A DNA stretch of 64,000 bases from Agarilytica sp045430285 (GTDB taxonomy: Bacteria > Pseudomonadota > Gammaproteobacteria > Pseudomonadales > Cellvibrionaceae). Below are positions 9,270 to 17,504 of the stretch, piece by piece. The translations under genes and the position numbers were made by a program. The stretch covers positions 124,001-188,000 of the forward strand of contig JAILXV010000002.1 in NCBI GenBank assembly GCA_045430285.1, in the 5' to 3' direction. The number at the start of each line of letters is the position of its first letter. The stretch's first letter is position 1. The notes beneath the pieces are model-generated. The model was not told the DNA's origin and did not search any database. It saw only the letters and a program-made list of their open reading frames with translations.

Positions 9270-12200
9270 TTAACGCTGTTCATTCAGATCAAGAAAAGAT
9301 TGCGCATCGTCAAGGGACGATTCTACCAAGGTTGCCAAGTGCGAAACCTGGCTTTGTGAAAAACATTCATCACCGACATACGCCTCCTCAATGTGTTTCG
9401 CGTAATCGTATACCGTCATCATTCCCATATTGCCACTTGAGCCTTTTATCGCATGCACTAAAAATTTAATCCGTTCATCATCACCTTGTTTAAATGCAGC
9501 TTGCAGGTTACTCGGGAACGCTTGGTTATTTTCTCGATACAAGCTCAACAGTTTCAAATATGCATGCGGCTTACGCGCAATACTTGGCTTTTTATTTTCG
9601 AAATCAATTGTCTCCAACTGCTCTGGGATAAGCAAGGTATTCACTTTTGTTTTTGACGTTCCGCTCGTGGCGCCACTCTTATCCTCATTGCGGTTATGAG
9701 AAGATCGTGTCGCTGATAGCTCACCCGAAGCAGCAGACGCTTCAGACAACGGTTCATTTTTCTTAGGTTTTGACTGCTCGTTTTTATCCGGTAAATCCGC
9801 CATATCGCCCATCCATTCTTTAATCGTGTCAATCATACGCCGTGCATCTAGCGGTTTAGATAAATACGCATCCATTCCTGCTGCAAGACATTTTTCTTGA
9901 TCGCCCTGCATGGCATTCGCGGTCATCGCGATAATCGGTATTTTACGATAATTATCAGAAGCCACGCCGGAACGAATACAACGGCTTGCTTCATACCCAT
10001 CCATCTCGGGCATCTGACAATCCATAAGAATGAGCGTATAGGGCGCATCATCGGGTGATGACTTCAAACTTTCAATTGCCTCAAGGCCATTACCCGCAAT
10101 ATCACAATCCAAGCCCACTTCATTGAGTAGCTCTTGTGCCACATACTGATTAACCTGATTATCCTCAACGAGCAGAATTCGGGTATCGTCGGGCCAATGA
10201 TAATGATTTTCCGCATTAATATTTTTGTCTTCCTGTAAACCCAACAAACGCGTTTTGGTCAACAAAGTATTGTCTTCGCGAGAAAACTCACCGTCTCCTG
10301 CACAAATGGCTAAGGCATCAAAAAGATCAGACGTAGACACGGGTTTAGTAAAATATGCAGCAAAACCAACCCTGTGAAGTTCCGGCAAGTCATCCAACGC
10401 TAGGGAGCTCATCATTAACAGTTTTATATCGTCAAATCGCGTATCTTGTCGTATTTCCCGCGCTAACGCGACACCATCTTTTTCCGGCATAGACCGGTCC
10501 AGCAATACCAAATCAAAAGGCTGTACGGCAAGGCTTTCTTCCATCACAACTAAGGCCCGCTCTGCACAATCGGCTTCCACGACATCCACACCCCACTGGG
10601 TCAATTGTGCGTTGAAAATATCACGATTTGTCTTGTTATCATCGACAACCAGTATTTTTAACCGGCTGACATCTGCCCTGGGCGCTACGCGACTGGAGTT
10701 TTGACTGGCCTTCAAACGAATATCGAAAGAAAAATTACTGCCTTCACCCAGCCGACTTTCGACATATACACCGCCCCCCATCAATTCGGCTAATTTTTTA
10801 CAGATCGCGAGCCCTAAACCAGTACCCCCAAACTTACGGGTCACCGAGCTATCCACCTGCGTAAAACTCTCAAATAGTTGATCGACTTTATCTTCGGGAA
10901 TGCCAATACCGGAATCAATCACTTCACACTTGAGACTAAACGACGCTTCTGTAATTTTTACCAAGGCTGCACGTAATAATATTTCACCGTTACTGGTAAA
11001 TTTTATGGCATTACCAATTAGATTGATAAGTATTTGACGTAATCGACTTGGGTCCCCCAAGACACGAGACTCCACAATACCTCTCACATCCAAATTAAAT
11101 TCTAAACCTTTCTCATACGCTTTATATGACATCGTCTGAGCTATATCTTCGAGTTGTTCTCGAAGATTAAAATCGACTTCTTCTAAATCTAGTTTCCCCG
11201 CCTCTACCTTTGAAAAATCAAGAATATCGTTAATTAACGCTAAAAGTGCCTGGGCACTATTTTTGGCAACACTGAGCTTTTTTACTTGATCTTCATTTAG
11301 CGTTGTTTTCGCCAGCAAGCCTAACATCCCCAGCACCCCATTCATGGGCGTGCGAATTTCGTGGCTCATACTGGCAAGGAACTCGCTTTTTGCTGTGTTT
11401 GCTTCCTCGGCCACCTCTTTCGCAGATAGAATTTCGCTTTCCATTTTTCTCCGCTCAGTAATATCACGAAGAATACCAACAAAAATTTTCTCGCCTTGAA
11501 ACACTATCGGGGACACGGTTAATTCAATGGGAAATTCTTCACCATTTTTTCTACGACCTATAAGTTCTCGGTCACGGCTAATGACTTTGGCCTTACCCTC
11601 TTCTATGTAGCGCTGTAGGTAACTGTTGTGCACCCTACCAACATTTTCCGGCATAAGGTCATTAATTTTTTTCCCCATCATTTCTTTTGGCGCATAGCCA
11701 AAAATATCGCTTGCCGTGCCATTAAACGTTTGAATATAGCCAAAATTATTTATTGTAATAACGGCATCGCCTAAATTATCCAGAATCGCCCGCCAACGTG
11801 CTTCGCTGTGACTTAATACCTCTTTGGTTTCTTGTACGATGGCTTCCGCGCGCTTTCGTTCCGAAATGTCTAAGGCAACGCCCAATAATGCGGTCACCTC
11901 TCCTTGGGCGTTTTTTATCGGCGTTTTACTGGACCAATAATCATGCAGACTTCCGTCAGGATGTGGAGACTTTTCTTCAAACGCTACCGACTCACCGGAT
12001 GTCATTACTTGCTCATCCAAGTTGGCAAAAATCTCCACCATATTGGGCGGATATAAATCCGCATCGGTTTTACCCAGCGCTTCAACCGAAGGCACGCCCG
12101 TCAGCACTTCATACTTGTCGTTTACCAGTAGATACTTCCCGTGCCGATCTTTCAGAGATACCACCACAGGTACATTATCAATCACAGATTGAAGTCGCTG

Positions 12201-13445
12201 CTCGCTCAACGCTAGGTCAGCAGTTCGTGCCAAAACCCGCTCTTCCAGTTCATCCCTCGCACCTAACAAAACACTATTTGCACGTGTACTCATTTTCAGC
12301 GTCACAAACGAAAATAAAATAGCGACAACTAAAATGATACCCAAGATCACAACCAAGGCTAAACGAGCGCGATAATAAGCCGCCATAGCTTCAGTGAGAT
12401 CCATCTCGCTTGTAATCCCCATACCGAGACGATCATCCCAGCGCCAGATACCCACAACTCGGACACCACGATAATTCCGATACCCATCAAGATTGTACGA
12501 TGACTCCCCCGCTATTGCGCTTTCAGCCATACGCGTAAGCGGTAGTGGTGTTGACGAATTCGGACGCTGCCCGACTTTCATCAAATTCACCTGCGGATCA
12601 CGAATATCAATAGAAAGAATACTTTGTGTATTTGCGCTTAGGAGTCCCACACGAATCATTGTTTCAGTGAAACGACTTTCTGTGAGCATCTGCCCTTTTT
12701 TGTTAAATAAATACGTCTCACCTGTGTCACCTACACGCCCCAGGCGAACTAATCGGCTAAACATGCCGTGAGGGTCAATACGCGCCGAAATCAAGGCCAT
12801 GACATGACCATAGTCATCGCGCAATGGAGACAGGAAGAACATGGTCGGCGGCACCTGTTTGCCTCTGATATTTTTCATATTGTCGATCGGCACATCCGAA
12901 GGAATTGGCGGAATAAGCACCGTTTCCCCTGACAACGCACGCTCAAACAAACTCGGATAATGTGTATATATGAGATTTGTGGTGCCGATATTTTCATCTC
13001 TCATGGATGCAATACTGACCCCATCTGGTGCTATCAGGAAAAAACCGTGGTAACCCGCAAGTTTTTGTGCCCGCGGGAAAAGTTCACGTAGGCTTTTTAG
13101 CTCGGCGGATTGCCTGATCAACGCCCCCTGCCGATACTTTTCAAGCTGGCCTTGAGCGGCTTGCCGTATCTGTGCATCTTCCGTAATTCCAATAAGCCCC
13201 GCACTTTCCGAATCAACCCACAGGTGTAGGTTTTCTTGGCTGGTATGGATCACGGTCTGGAGCGACTTTCTCACATCTTCACGCACCTGAGCATCAATAG
13301 TCTTCAATGCCCACACCACAATACCCACGACAATCAGCACAAGAATCGCGTTCATGATAAAAACGTTACGACGAGTAGCACGCGCCGCACTGAGGAAGGG
13401 CTCTATACCCCCCTGCTGGGAAGGATCGGTATCAATGTCGGGCAA
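9270..13445 (-). CDS. membrane-bound hybrid sensor histidine kinase (Cache-PAS-PAS-HisKA-HATPase-REC-REC-Hpt)
   Basis: A 1391-residue tripartite hybrid kinase. Transmembrane helices at about 28-47 and 362-383 flank a periplasmic double-Cache-like sensor domain. Inside the cell follow PAS at about 415-530 (VIDNVPVVVSLKDRHGKYLLVNDKY), PAS at about 545-665, the HisKA dimerisation helix with His695 in SMSHEIRTPMNG, and the ATPase lobe with N, G1 and G2 boxes (LIGNAIKFT, DSGIGIP, GGTGLGLA). Next are receiver 1 (Asp983), receiver 2 (Asp1142) and a C-terminal Hpt with His1331 in HAIKGSSGN. All phosphorelay residues are present, so it should be a full BarA/EvgS-like relay. No HAMP domain is obvious after the second helix. 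No dedicated DNA-binding response regulator is adjacent. Confidence 0.93.
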   Translation of the reverse strand: MPDIDTDPSQQGGIEPFLSAARATRRNVFIMNAILVLIVVGIVVWALKTIDAQVREDVRKSLQTVIHTSQENLHLWVDSESAGLIGITEDAQIRQAAQGQLEKYRQGALIRQSAELKSLRELFPRAQKLAGYHGFFLIAPDGVSIASMRDENIGTTNLIYTHYPSLFERALSGETVLIPPIPSDVPIDNMKNIRGKQVPPTMFFLSPLRDDYGHVMALISARIDPHGMFSRLVRLGRVGDTGETYLFNKKGQMLTESRFTETMIRVGLLSANTQSILSIDIRDPQVNLMKVGQRPNSSTPLPLTRMAESAIAGESSYNLDGYRNYRGVRVVGIWRWDDRLGMGITSEMDLTEAMAAYYRARLALVVILGIILVVAILFSFVTLKMSTRANSVLLGARDELEERVLARTADLALSEQRLQSVIDNVPVVVSLKDRHGKYLLVNDKYEVLTGVPSVEALGKTDADLYPPNMVEIFANLDEQVMTSGESVAFEEKSPHPDGSLHDYWSSKTPIKNAQGEVTALLGVALDISERKRAEAIVQETKEVLSHSEARWRAILDNLGDAVITINNFGYIQTFNGTASDIFGYAPKEMMGKKINDLMPENVGRVHNSYLQRYIEEGKAKVISRDRELIGRRKNGEEFPIELTVSPIVFQGEKIFVGILRDITERRKMESEILSAKEVAEEANTAKSEFLASMSHEIRTPMNGVLGMLGLLAKTTLNEDQVKKLSVAKNSAQALLALINDILDFSKVEAGKLDLEEVDFNLREQLEDIAQTMSYKAYEKGLEFNLDVRGIVESRVLGDPSRLRQILINLIGNAIKFTSNGEILLRAALVKITEASFSLKCEVIDSGIGIPEDKVDQLFESFTQVDSSVTRKFGGTGLGLAICKKLAELMGGGVYVESRLGEGSNFSFDIRLKASQNSSRVAPRADVSRLKILVVDDNKTNRDIFNAQLTQWGVDVVEADCAERALVVMEESLAVQPFDLVLLDRSMPEKDGVALAREIRQDTRFDDIKLLMMSSLALDDLPELHRVGFAAYFTKPVSTSDLFDALAICAGDGEFSREDNTLLTKTRLLGLQEDKNINAENHYHWPDDTRILLVEDNQVNQYVAQELLNEVGLDCDIAGNGLEAIESLKSSPDDAPYTLILMDCQMPEMDGYEASRCIRSGVASDNYRKIPIIAMTANAMQGDQEKCLAAGMDAYLSKPLDARRMIDTIKEWMGDMADLPDKNEQSKPKKNEPLSEASAASGELSATRSSHNRNEDKSGATSGTSKTKVNTLLIPEQLETIDFENKKPSIARKPHAYLKLLSLYRENNQAFPSNLQAAFKQGDDERIKFLVHAIKGSSGNMGMMTVYDYAKHIEEAYVGDECFSQSQVSHLATLVESSLDDAQSFLDLNEQR

Positions 13446-14433
13446 GAGTTGGCAGGCTCCTACAAATATGCGCTTAGATTCATATTGGATATCATTTAAG
13501 CTTAGCTCTTACTCAGCTTTTTGCCGCTGCAGCACCCTTCTGAACCTACTGACGTTGAGGGCTTAGCGCCGCACCCCCACAACCATTAAAGTCTCGATTA
13601 CGATAGGATTGACGGGATAAGAACGACTGAATAGGGATGACCAAATAGATGAGACAAAACCGCGTAAACCGAAAAGCATGCGATGAATAAACAATGTAAA
13701 AGAGATAAGAAAAGTGCACCTACTCCCTTAGGTGCAACTTTTGGGGGACGAAATGGAAGCGACTCGGATTTGAGAGTATCGTCAACTCCTGTCGAACATC
13801 CATCAAGTTGGCTGTCAGCATTGATACATCGCATCCTTTTGACGCACCGCTCGGGTATGTAAACGCTAACAAGCTCAACAAAAATTTGCGTGTGTGAGCG
13901 TGACTTTCTGCAAAGTCACGTCACATAAACACATCACACAGGTACATGATTCGACACGCTTGAGGTAAGCAAAACAGCCATATATGGCTTTTCTGATACA
14001 CTCTAGCGCTCTAAAACGAAAAATAACAAGAAATTCAATACACAACTTTTGGTGGAACGTAAAGTAGACGACGTAGCGTTCTTATTGTTATTAGTTTGTA
14101 CGCCGCGCATTCTATAGAAAGCCAGATCATTGTCTAGCCCAGATTACGACAATATGCAGCATTTTTACTTTTTTTACTGCGCCGATAACAAAAAGTGAAT
14201 TGCTACGCCAAGAAAACCTTAACAAGTGAAGCATAACCATGCTCACACGCCCAACCTTAACAAATAAGCAACATAAAGGGCGGCCAATAACGAAGTGCCA
14301 AAAAGTAAAGAACACCAAAATAGAAACTACGATGCCACAATTGCATCATAACTAAAAAGTAAATTGCGCCACATTAGGCTTAGTTGATAGGCTCCTATCA
14401 CGATTAAACGCGCGCACTGATGTGGATATCACA
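13446..14433. other. long gene-free region with three hairpins
   Basis: About 990 bases between the hybrid kinase and a divergent membrane protein hold no convincing gene; the open frames (for example 13598-13834 on the minus strand) have no family resemblance or good start. Three inverted repeats stand out: 13710-13742 (AAAAGTGCACCTA against TAGGTGCAACTTTT), 13899-13920 (CGTGACTTT, four-base loop, AAAGTCACG) and 13976-13989 (AGCCATATATGGCT flanked by A and T runs). They could be terminators, operators or parts of an RNA. The kinase promoter should lie in the left part and the membrane-protein promoter in the AT-rich right part. Confidence 0.5.
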
Positions 14434-15336
14434 ATGACTGAACTGGACATGCCTTCCATTGGCTCAGCCACAAAAAAATCGCCAGAAAATGAACAAGTAG
14501 CGAGTTCGTTGCAACAGGCAAATGAAAAAAGCAAAGATATTGCCGAAGAGGCACTAAGAAAAGCGGCACTTGAACTCACTCAAGATATCAGTGATTCCGC
14601 GAAGCAGGATAAGCCGTCGTTTGGCAAAGCGATGAAGACGTGGCTCACCACTCAGATATCACATATTAGCCAAGCCGTTATCGCCTTGATGATTGCAGCA
14701 ATCGTTGCGTTGGTGACGCCTTTACTGGTCAAGCTTGAGCTAACAGACGAATTGCAAGCGCTGAGTCACAACCTCAGTACCCAACTGGATAATCGTAATG
14801 CACAGAATGTATTAACCAGCAGCCTCGAGATATCCGACACCAAAACACAACTCACTCAACAGACCGAGGACATTCGTGCGACCATTAGCGATTTAAAAGA
14901 AACCCTCGCGCTTAACAACGCCACGGTCGCTGAATCACTGCAACAGCAAGAACGCCGTGTCACACAACTTAACGATCAATACAGTAAGACACTAGACGCG
15001 CTGAATAAAACACAGATCACTCAACAGCGCGAGTCCGCCAAAAGTACCACTGCAGTAATATATCCCCCTCAACTCACCCCAACACTGAACCGCTATATAT
15101 CTGACGGAAAACGCTTGCTCACACAAGAAAGCATTAATAAGCAGGACGTGGACGAATGGATCGGTGAAGTATATTTTTTCATCAGCTTAATGCCTGCCAA
15201 TCAGAATAATTTGGCGCGGATACAGTCCAGCCTAAATAAAATATACGGAAGTGAGAAACCGTTTGATGAAGAAATAGACCGTATTAACCATACGCTGGTT
15301 ATCTTAAATGCGCTTATCAAATGGACAACGCTTTAA
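14434..15336 (+). CDS. uncharacterised coiled-coil inner-membrane protein
   Basis: I do not recognise the family. Counting from ATG 14434 (GTG 14422 is also open), the 300 residues consist of a charged N-terminal segment with no signal peptide, a single hydrophobic helix at about 80-99 (AVIALMIAAIVALVTPLLVK), then a long heptad-rich region at about 105-205 (TQLTQQTEDIRATISDLKET, LQQQERRVTQLNDQYSKTL) that should form a coiled coil. The last 80 residues are a helical tail (WIGEVYFFISLMPANQNNLARIQSSL). Topology suggests an inner-membrane anchor with the coiled coil on one face. Neighbours are far away on both sides, so it is probably monocistronic. Confidence 0.7.
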   Translation: MTELDMPSIGSATKKSPENEQVASSLQQANEKSKDIAEEALRKAALELTQDISDSAKQDKPSFGKAMKTWLTTQISHISQAVIALMIAAIVALVTPLLVKLELTDELQALSHNLSTQLDNRNAQNVLTSSLEISDTKTQLTQQTEDIRATISDLKETLALNNATVAESLQQQERRVTQLNDQYSKTLDALNKTQITQQRESAKSTTAVIYPPQLTPTLNRYISDGKRLLTQESINKQDVDEWIGEVYFFISLMPANQNNLARIQSSLNKIYGSEKPFDEEIDRINHTLVILNALIKWTTL

Positions 15337-15669
15337 ACCGATCACGCTAAAACCCCGTGTATAAAATCTCCGCATCGTGATAATCAGTCACGCGTGCGAC
15401 ATGATAAGCACCGAAACGAGACCTGCGTCTCACTTTACGACATTGTCACCAAATGCCGCCGAACGCCATGAAAATAAATAAACCCCACTTATCGTGTCGC
15501 CCAATAAAACGAAACTGCGGATACTCACGACACTAAACAATTTTCCGAGCATTTTTTATTTCGTTTTTCGACAACAGTCACGTTTCTTCTATTTCGAAAA
15601 GCAATTACCCGTAACAAATCCGCGTATAATGTAACGCAAGGTAACATGATGATTGTTCAGGGGGTAACC
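15337..15669 (+). promoter_or_regulatory. intergenic region with possible promoter of the small secreted protein
   Basis: No gene is visible in these 333 bases. A perfect TATAAT lies at 15625-15630, but no good -35 box stands 16-18 bases upstream, so the promoter call is weak. AAGG at 15638-15641 and a G-rich AGGGGG at about 15659-15664 are ribosome sites that serve the alternative starts at 15646/15649 and 15670. Confidence 0.35.
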
Positions 15670-15939
15670 ATGTCAGCCGCATCCAAAAGTATTTTCATTT
15701 TCGCACTCATTATCTTTTCTAGTCTTGCTTATGCAGAAGACATGACGCTCAAATCAGCCCAAAGACAAGTAGATGAATACCAAGCATTACGACGCGTGTG
15801 CACGGTATCGATCTTAGACAAAAAACAGCTCTGCTTTCGTGAACTCGTTGACCTCACAAAACAATATAAAACGGCGAAGCGCTTTATTATTTCTAACAAG
15901 CCCGCAAACGAAGAGCTCGCTCTAGGCTTTACCCAGTAA
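15670..15939 (+). CDS. small secreted protein with two cysteines, unknown function
   Basis: An 89-residue protein with a clear signal peptide (SIFIFALIIFSSLAYA followed by ED), leaving a mature chain of about 66 residues. The mature part is charged and helical and contains two cysteines (RRVCTVS and QLCFREL) about 15 residues apart that could form a disulfide. I chose ATG 15670 because of the AGGGGG site just upstream; ATG 15646 or 15649, with AAGG upstream, would add seven or eight residues. No family is recognised and the gene stands alone between two other envelope genes. It is probably periplasmic. Confidence 0.65.
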   Translation: MSAASKSIFIFALIIFSSLAYAEDMTLKSAQRQVDEYQALRRVCTVSILDKKQLCFRELVDLTKQYKTAKRFIISNKPANEELALGFTQ

Positions 15940-16192
15940 GTAATACCCAACAAGCAATCCAAAACAGCTGGGAATGCGGATAGCGTTCCCAGCACATTCC
16001 CCGCTCGGCTTTCACTTACCCACAGTAAAGTCTTGTCTATTGGCCTACACAATCCGAGCCTCGCACCATGGATTCGCACACGAAACCGTATGTTCAACGC
16101 TTTTTTCACAATTCCCCCTTATTTTTCGTTGGGCATAGTGGTTTAATTCAGCCAAGGTGACACTAACGTTAGGCGTTGAGGCTAGGGCTCAG

Positions 16193-16762
16193 ATGAAAAT
16201 ACTATTACTACTCAATCTCGCAGCACTGCTATTTCTATGTAAGGTAGCGGTCGCGGAGCAAAACAAGGGATTTTTTGCTGGCGGGAATGCCGCCTACATC
16301 TCGTCAGATGCCTACGTTAGCGATCCCGACGGCGAAAAAGTCGACACGATATCGGCTGAGTTAGTCGCCGGCTATAAGTACAACGACTGGCTCGGTATCG
16401 ATTTACGCTACGGCCTCGGTGTTAACGATCGACAGGAGCCTGGCGCTAATACAGGGGAGACGATTGAATACGCGGTTGATAGCTATCAATCCATTTATTA
16501 TCGCCCAGAAATAATCAACAAAGAGGCCAAACTATACTTCTTAATTGGCTACACAACACTGGATACCGCGGCAGAAACATTTGATAGCGACAATGCACCT
16601 GTCTCAAAAGTGGATTACTCGGAATCAGGCACTTCATATGGTCTCGGCGCAGGCTGGTTTGTTGGCGATGAGCTGGTGATTAACGTGGAATATCGACAAC
16701 TGCTCGATAAAGATGAAGACGAATTTTCAGTGATTACGTTTGGGGCAGATTACCGCTTCTAA
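16193..16762 (+). CDS. outer-membrane beta-barrel protein (OmpW/OprF-N-like fold)
   Basis: A 189-residue protein with signal peptide MKILLLLNLAALLFLCKVAVA and alternating-hydrophobicity strands (FFAGGNAAYISS, TISAELVAGYKYNDWLGIDLRYGLGV, AKLYFLIGYTTLDT, SYGLGAGWFVGDELVINVEYRQL), ending in VITFGADYRF. The terminal Phe is the usual BAM recognition residue, so an eight-stranded barrel is likely. I start at ATG 16193 with AGGG just ahead; the GTG at 16157 would place extra residues before the signal peptide. It belongs to the broad outer-membrane beta-barrel family; ligand and role are unknown. It converges with the DUF899 gene. Confidence 0.8.
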   Translation: MKILLLLNLAALLFLCKVAVAEQNKGFFAGGNAAYISSDAYVSDPDGEKVDTISAELVAGYKYNDWLGIDLRYGLGVNDRQEPGANTGETIEYAVDSYQSIYYRPEIINKEAKLYFLIGYTTLDTAAETFDSDNAPVSKVDYSESGTSYGLGAGWFVGDELVINVEYRQLLDKDEDEFSVITFGADYRF

Positions 16763-16786
16763 CAAAATGCGGCGCATCACATGCGG

Positions 16787-17467
16787 CTAACTTGGCTTGT
16801 AGACGTGCTTCGGATACCAAAGCCCCCCGCGCCCTTCAGGCGTAAGGTCAAACACATTCCATAGCGGCCACAGCATATCCACATGCCGAGGGTCGCCCTT
16901 TTCAAATTTTGCGTAAAGCAGCTCTGTACCGTAGGTATGAAAAATACCCTCTGGGCGCTTCACAAATACATTGAGCATTGGCATTTGAAAACCTTCGTCG
17001 TTTTCCGCCAAATAATCGCGATTGTAATAATTATACGTAGACGAAAGTAACTGAAGATGACGCCAACCACGTGTTTCGGCCCAAGCTCTCATCTTAGCCA
17101 CGGGTGCTTTCGTCACTATGTAAAAATTGACACGATCATCTAAGTGAGGGGCATTACCATCGAAACTATCAGCAATGGCGTTACATGAGGTACAGGGTTG
17201 TGCCGCGTCCGGCGCAAACATAAAACTGTAAAGCACTGCTGTGTCTTTTCCTGGGGCGAACAACTGAGAAAATTTTACAGCCGTGTCATCATCCACTCGC
17301 CGAAATTCATAATTTCCCGTCACTTCCCCACCCAAAGGTAAGGCTCGGCGCAGTTCATTCAGCTCTTCTATTTGCGCACGCAGTTCAATTTCTTTTTGTA
17401 ATACTTTATCGCGCGCAACACGATATGCAGCACTTTCGTTGGGAAACGTTTTATCGTGAGTCGTCAT
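16787..17467 (-). CDS. DUF899 family thioredoxin-like protein
   Basis: A 226-residue member of DUF899, proteins with a thioredoxin-like fold. The family core is visible: FAPGKDTAVLYSFMF, then the CxxC-type site in AAQPCTSCNAIADSFDG, then WRHLQLLSSTYNYYNRDY and PMLNVFVKRPEGIFHTYGTELL. I start at ATG 17467 (MTTHDKTFPNES), which has GAGG upstream and matches the family N-terminus; the open frame extends to 17560 but that would overlap the upstream MORN gene. It may be an oxidoreductase acting on an unknown thiol or quinone substrate. It lies 37 bases after the MORN-repeat gene on the same strand, so the two may be co-transcribed. Confidence 0.85.
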   Translation of the reverse strand: MTTHDKTFPNESAAYRVARDKVLQKEIELRAQIEELNELRRALPLGGEVTGNYEFRRVDDDTAVKFSQLFAPGKDTAVLYSFMFAPDAAQPCTSCNAIADSFDGNAPHLDDRVNFYIVTKAPVAKMRAWAETRGWRHLQLLSSTYNYYNRDYLAENDEGFQMPMLNVFVKRPEGIFHTYGTELLYAKFEKGDPRHVDMLWPLWNVFDLTPEGRGGLWYPKHVYKPS

Positions 17468-17504
17468 CAGAGAAAACCTCGATGCATGAATCAATGACAT
17501 GGTA

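Noticed and set aside
11798..12322. 174-codon frame antisense to the hybrid kinase
   Set aside because: Overlaps conserved PAS and transmembrane coding sequence; no family resemblance.
13598..13834. 78-codon minus-strand frame in the long intergenic gap
   Set aside because: It spans the 13710-13742 hairpin, has no good ribosome site and resembles no family.
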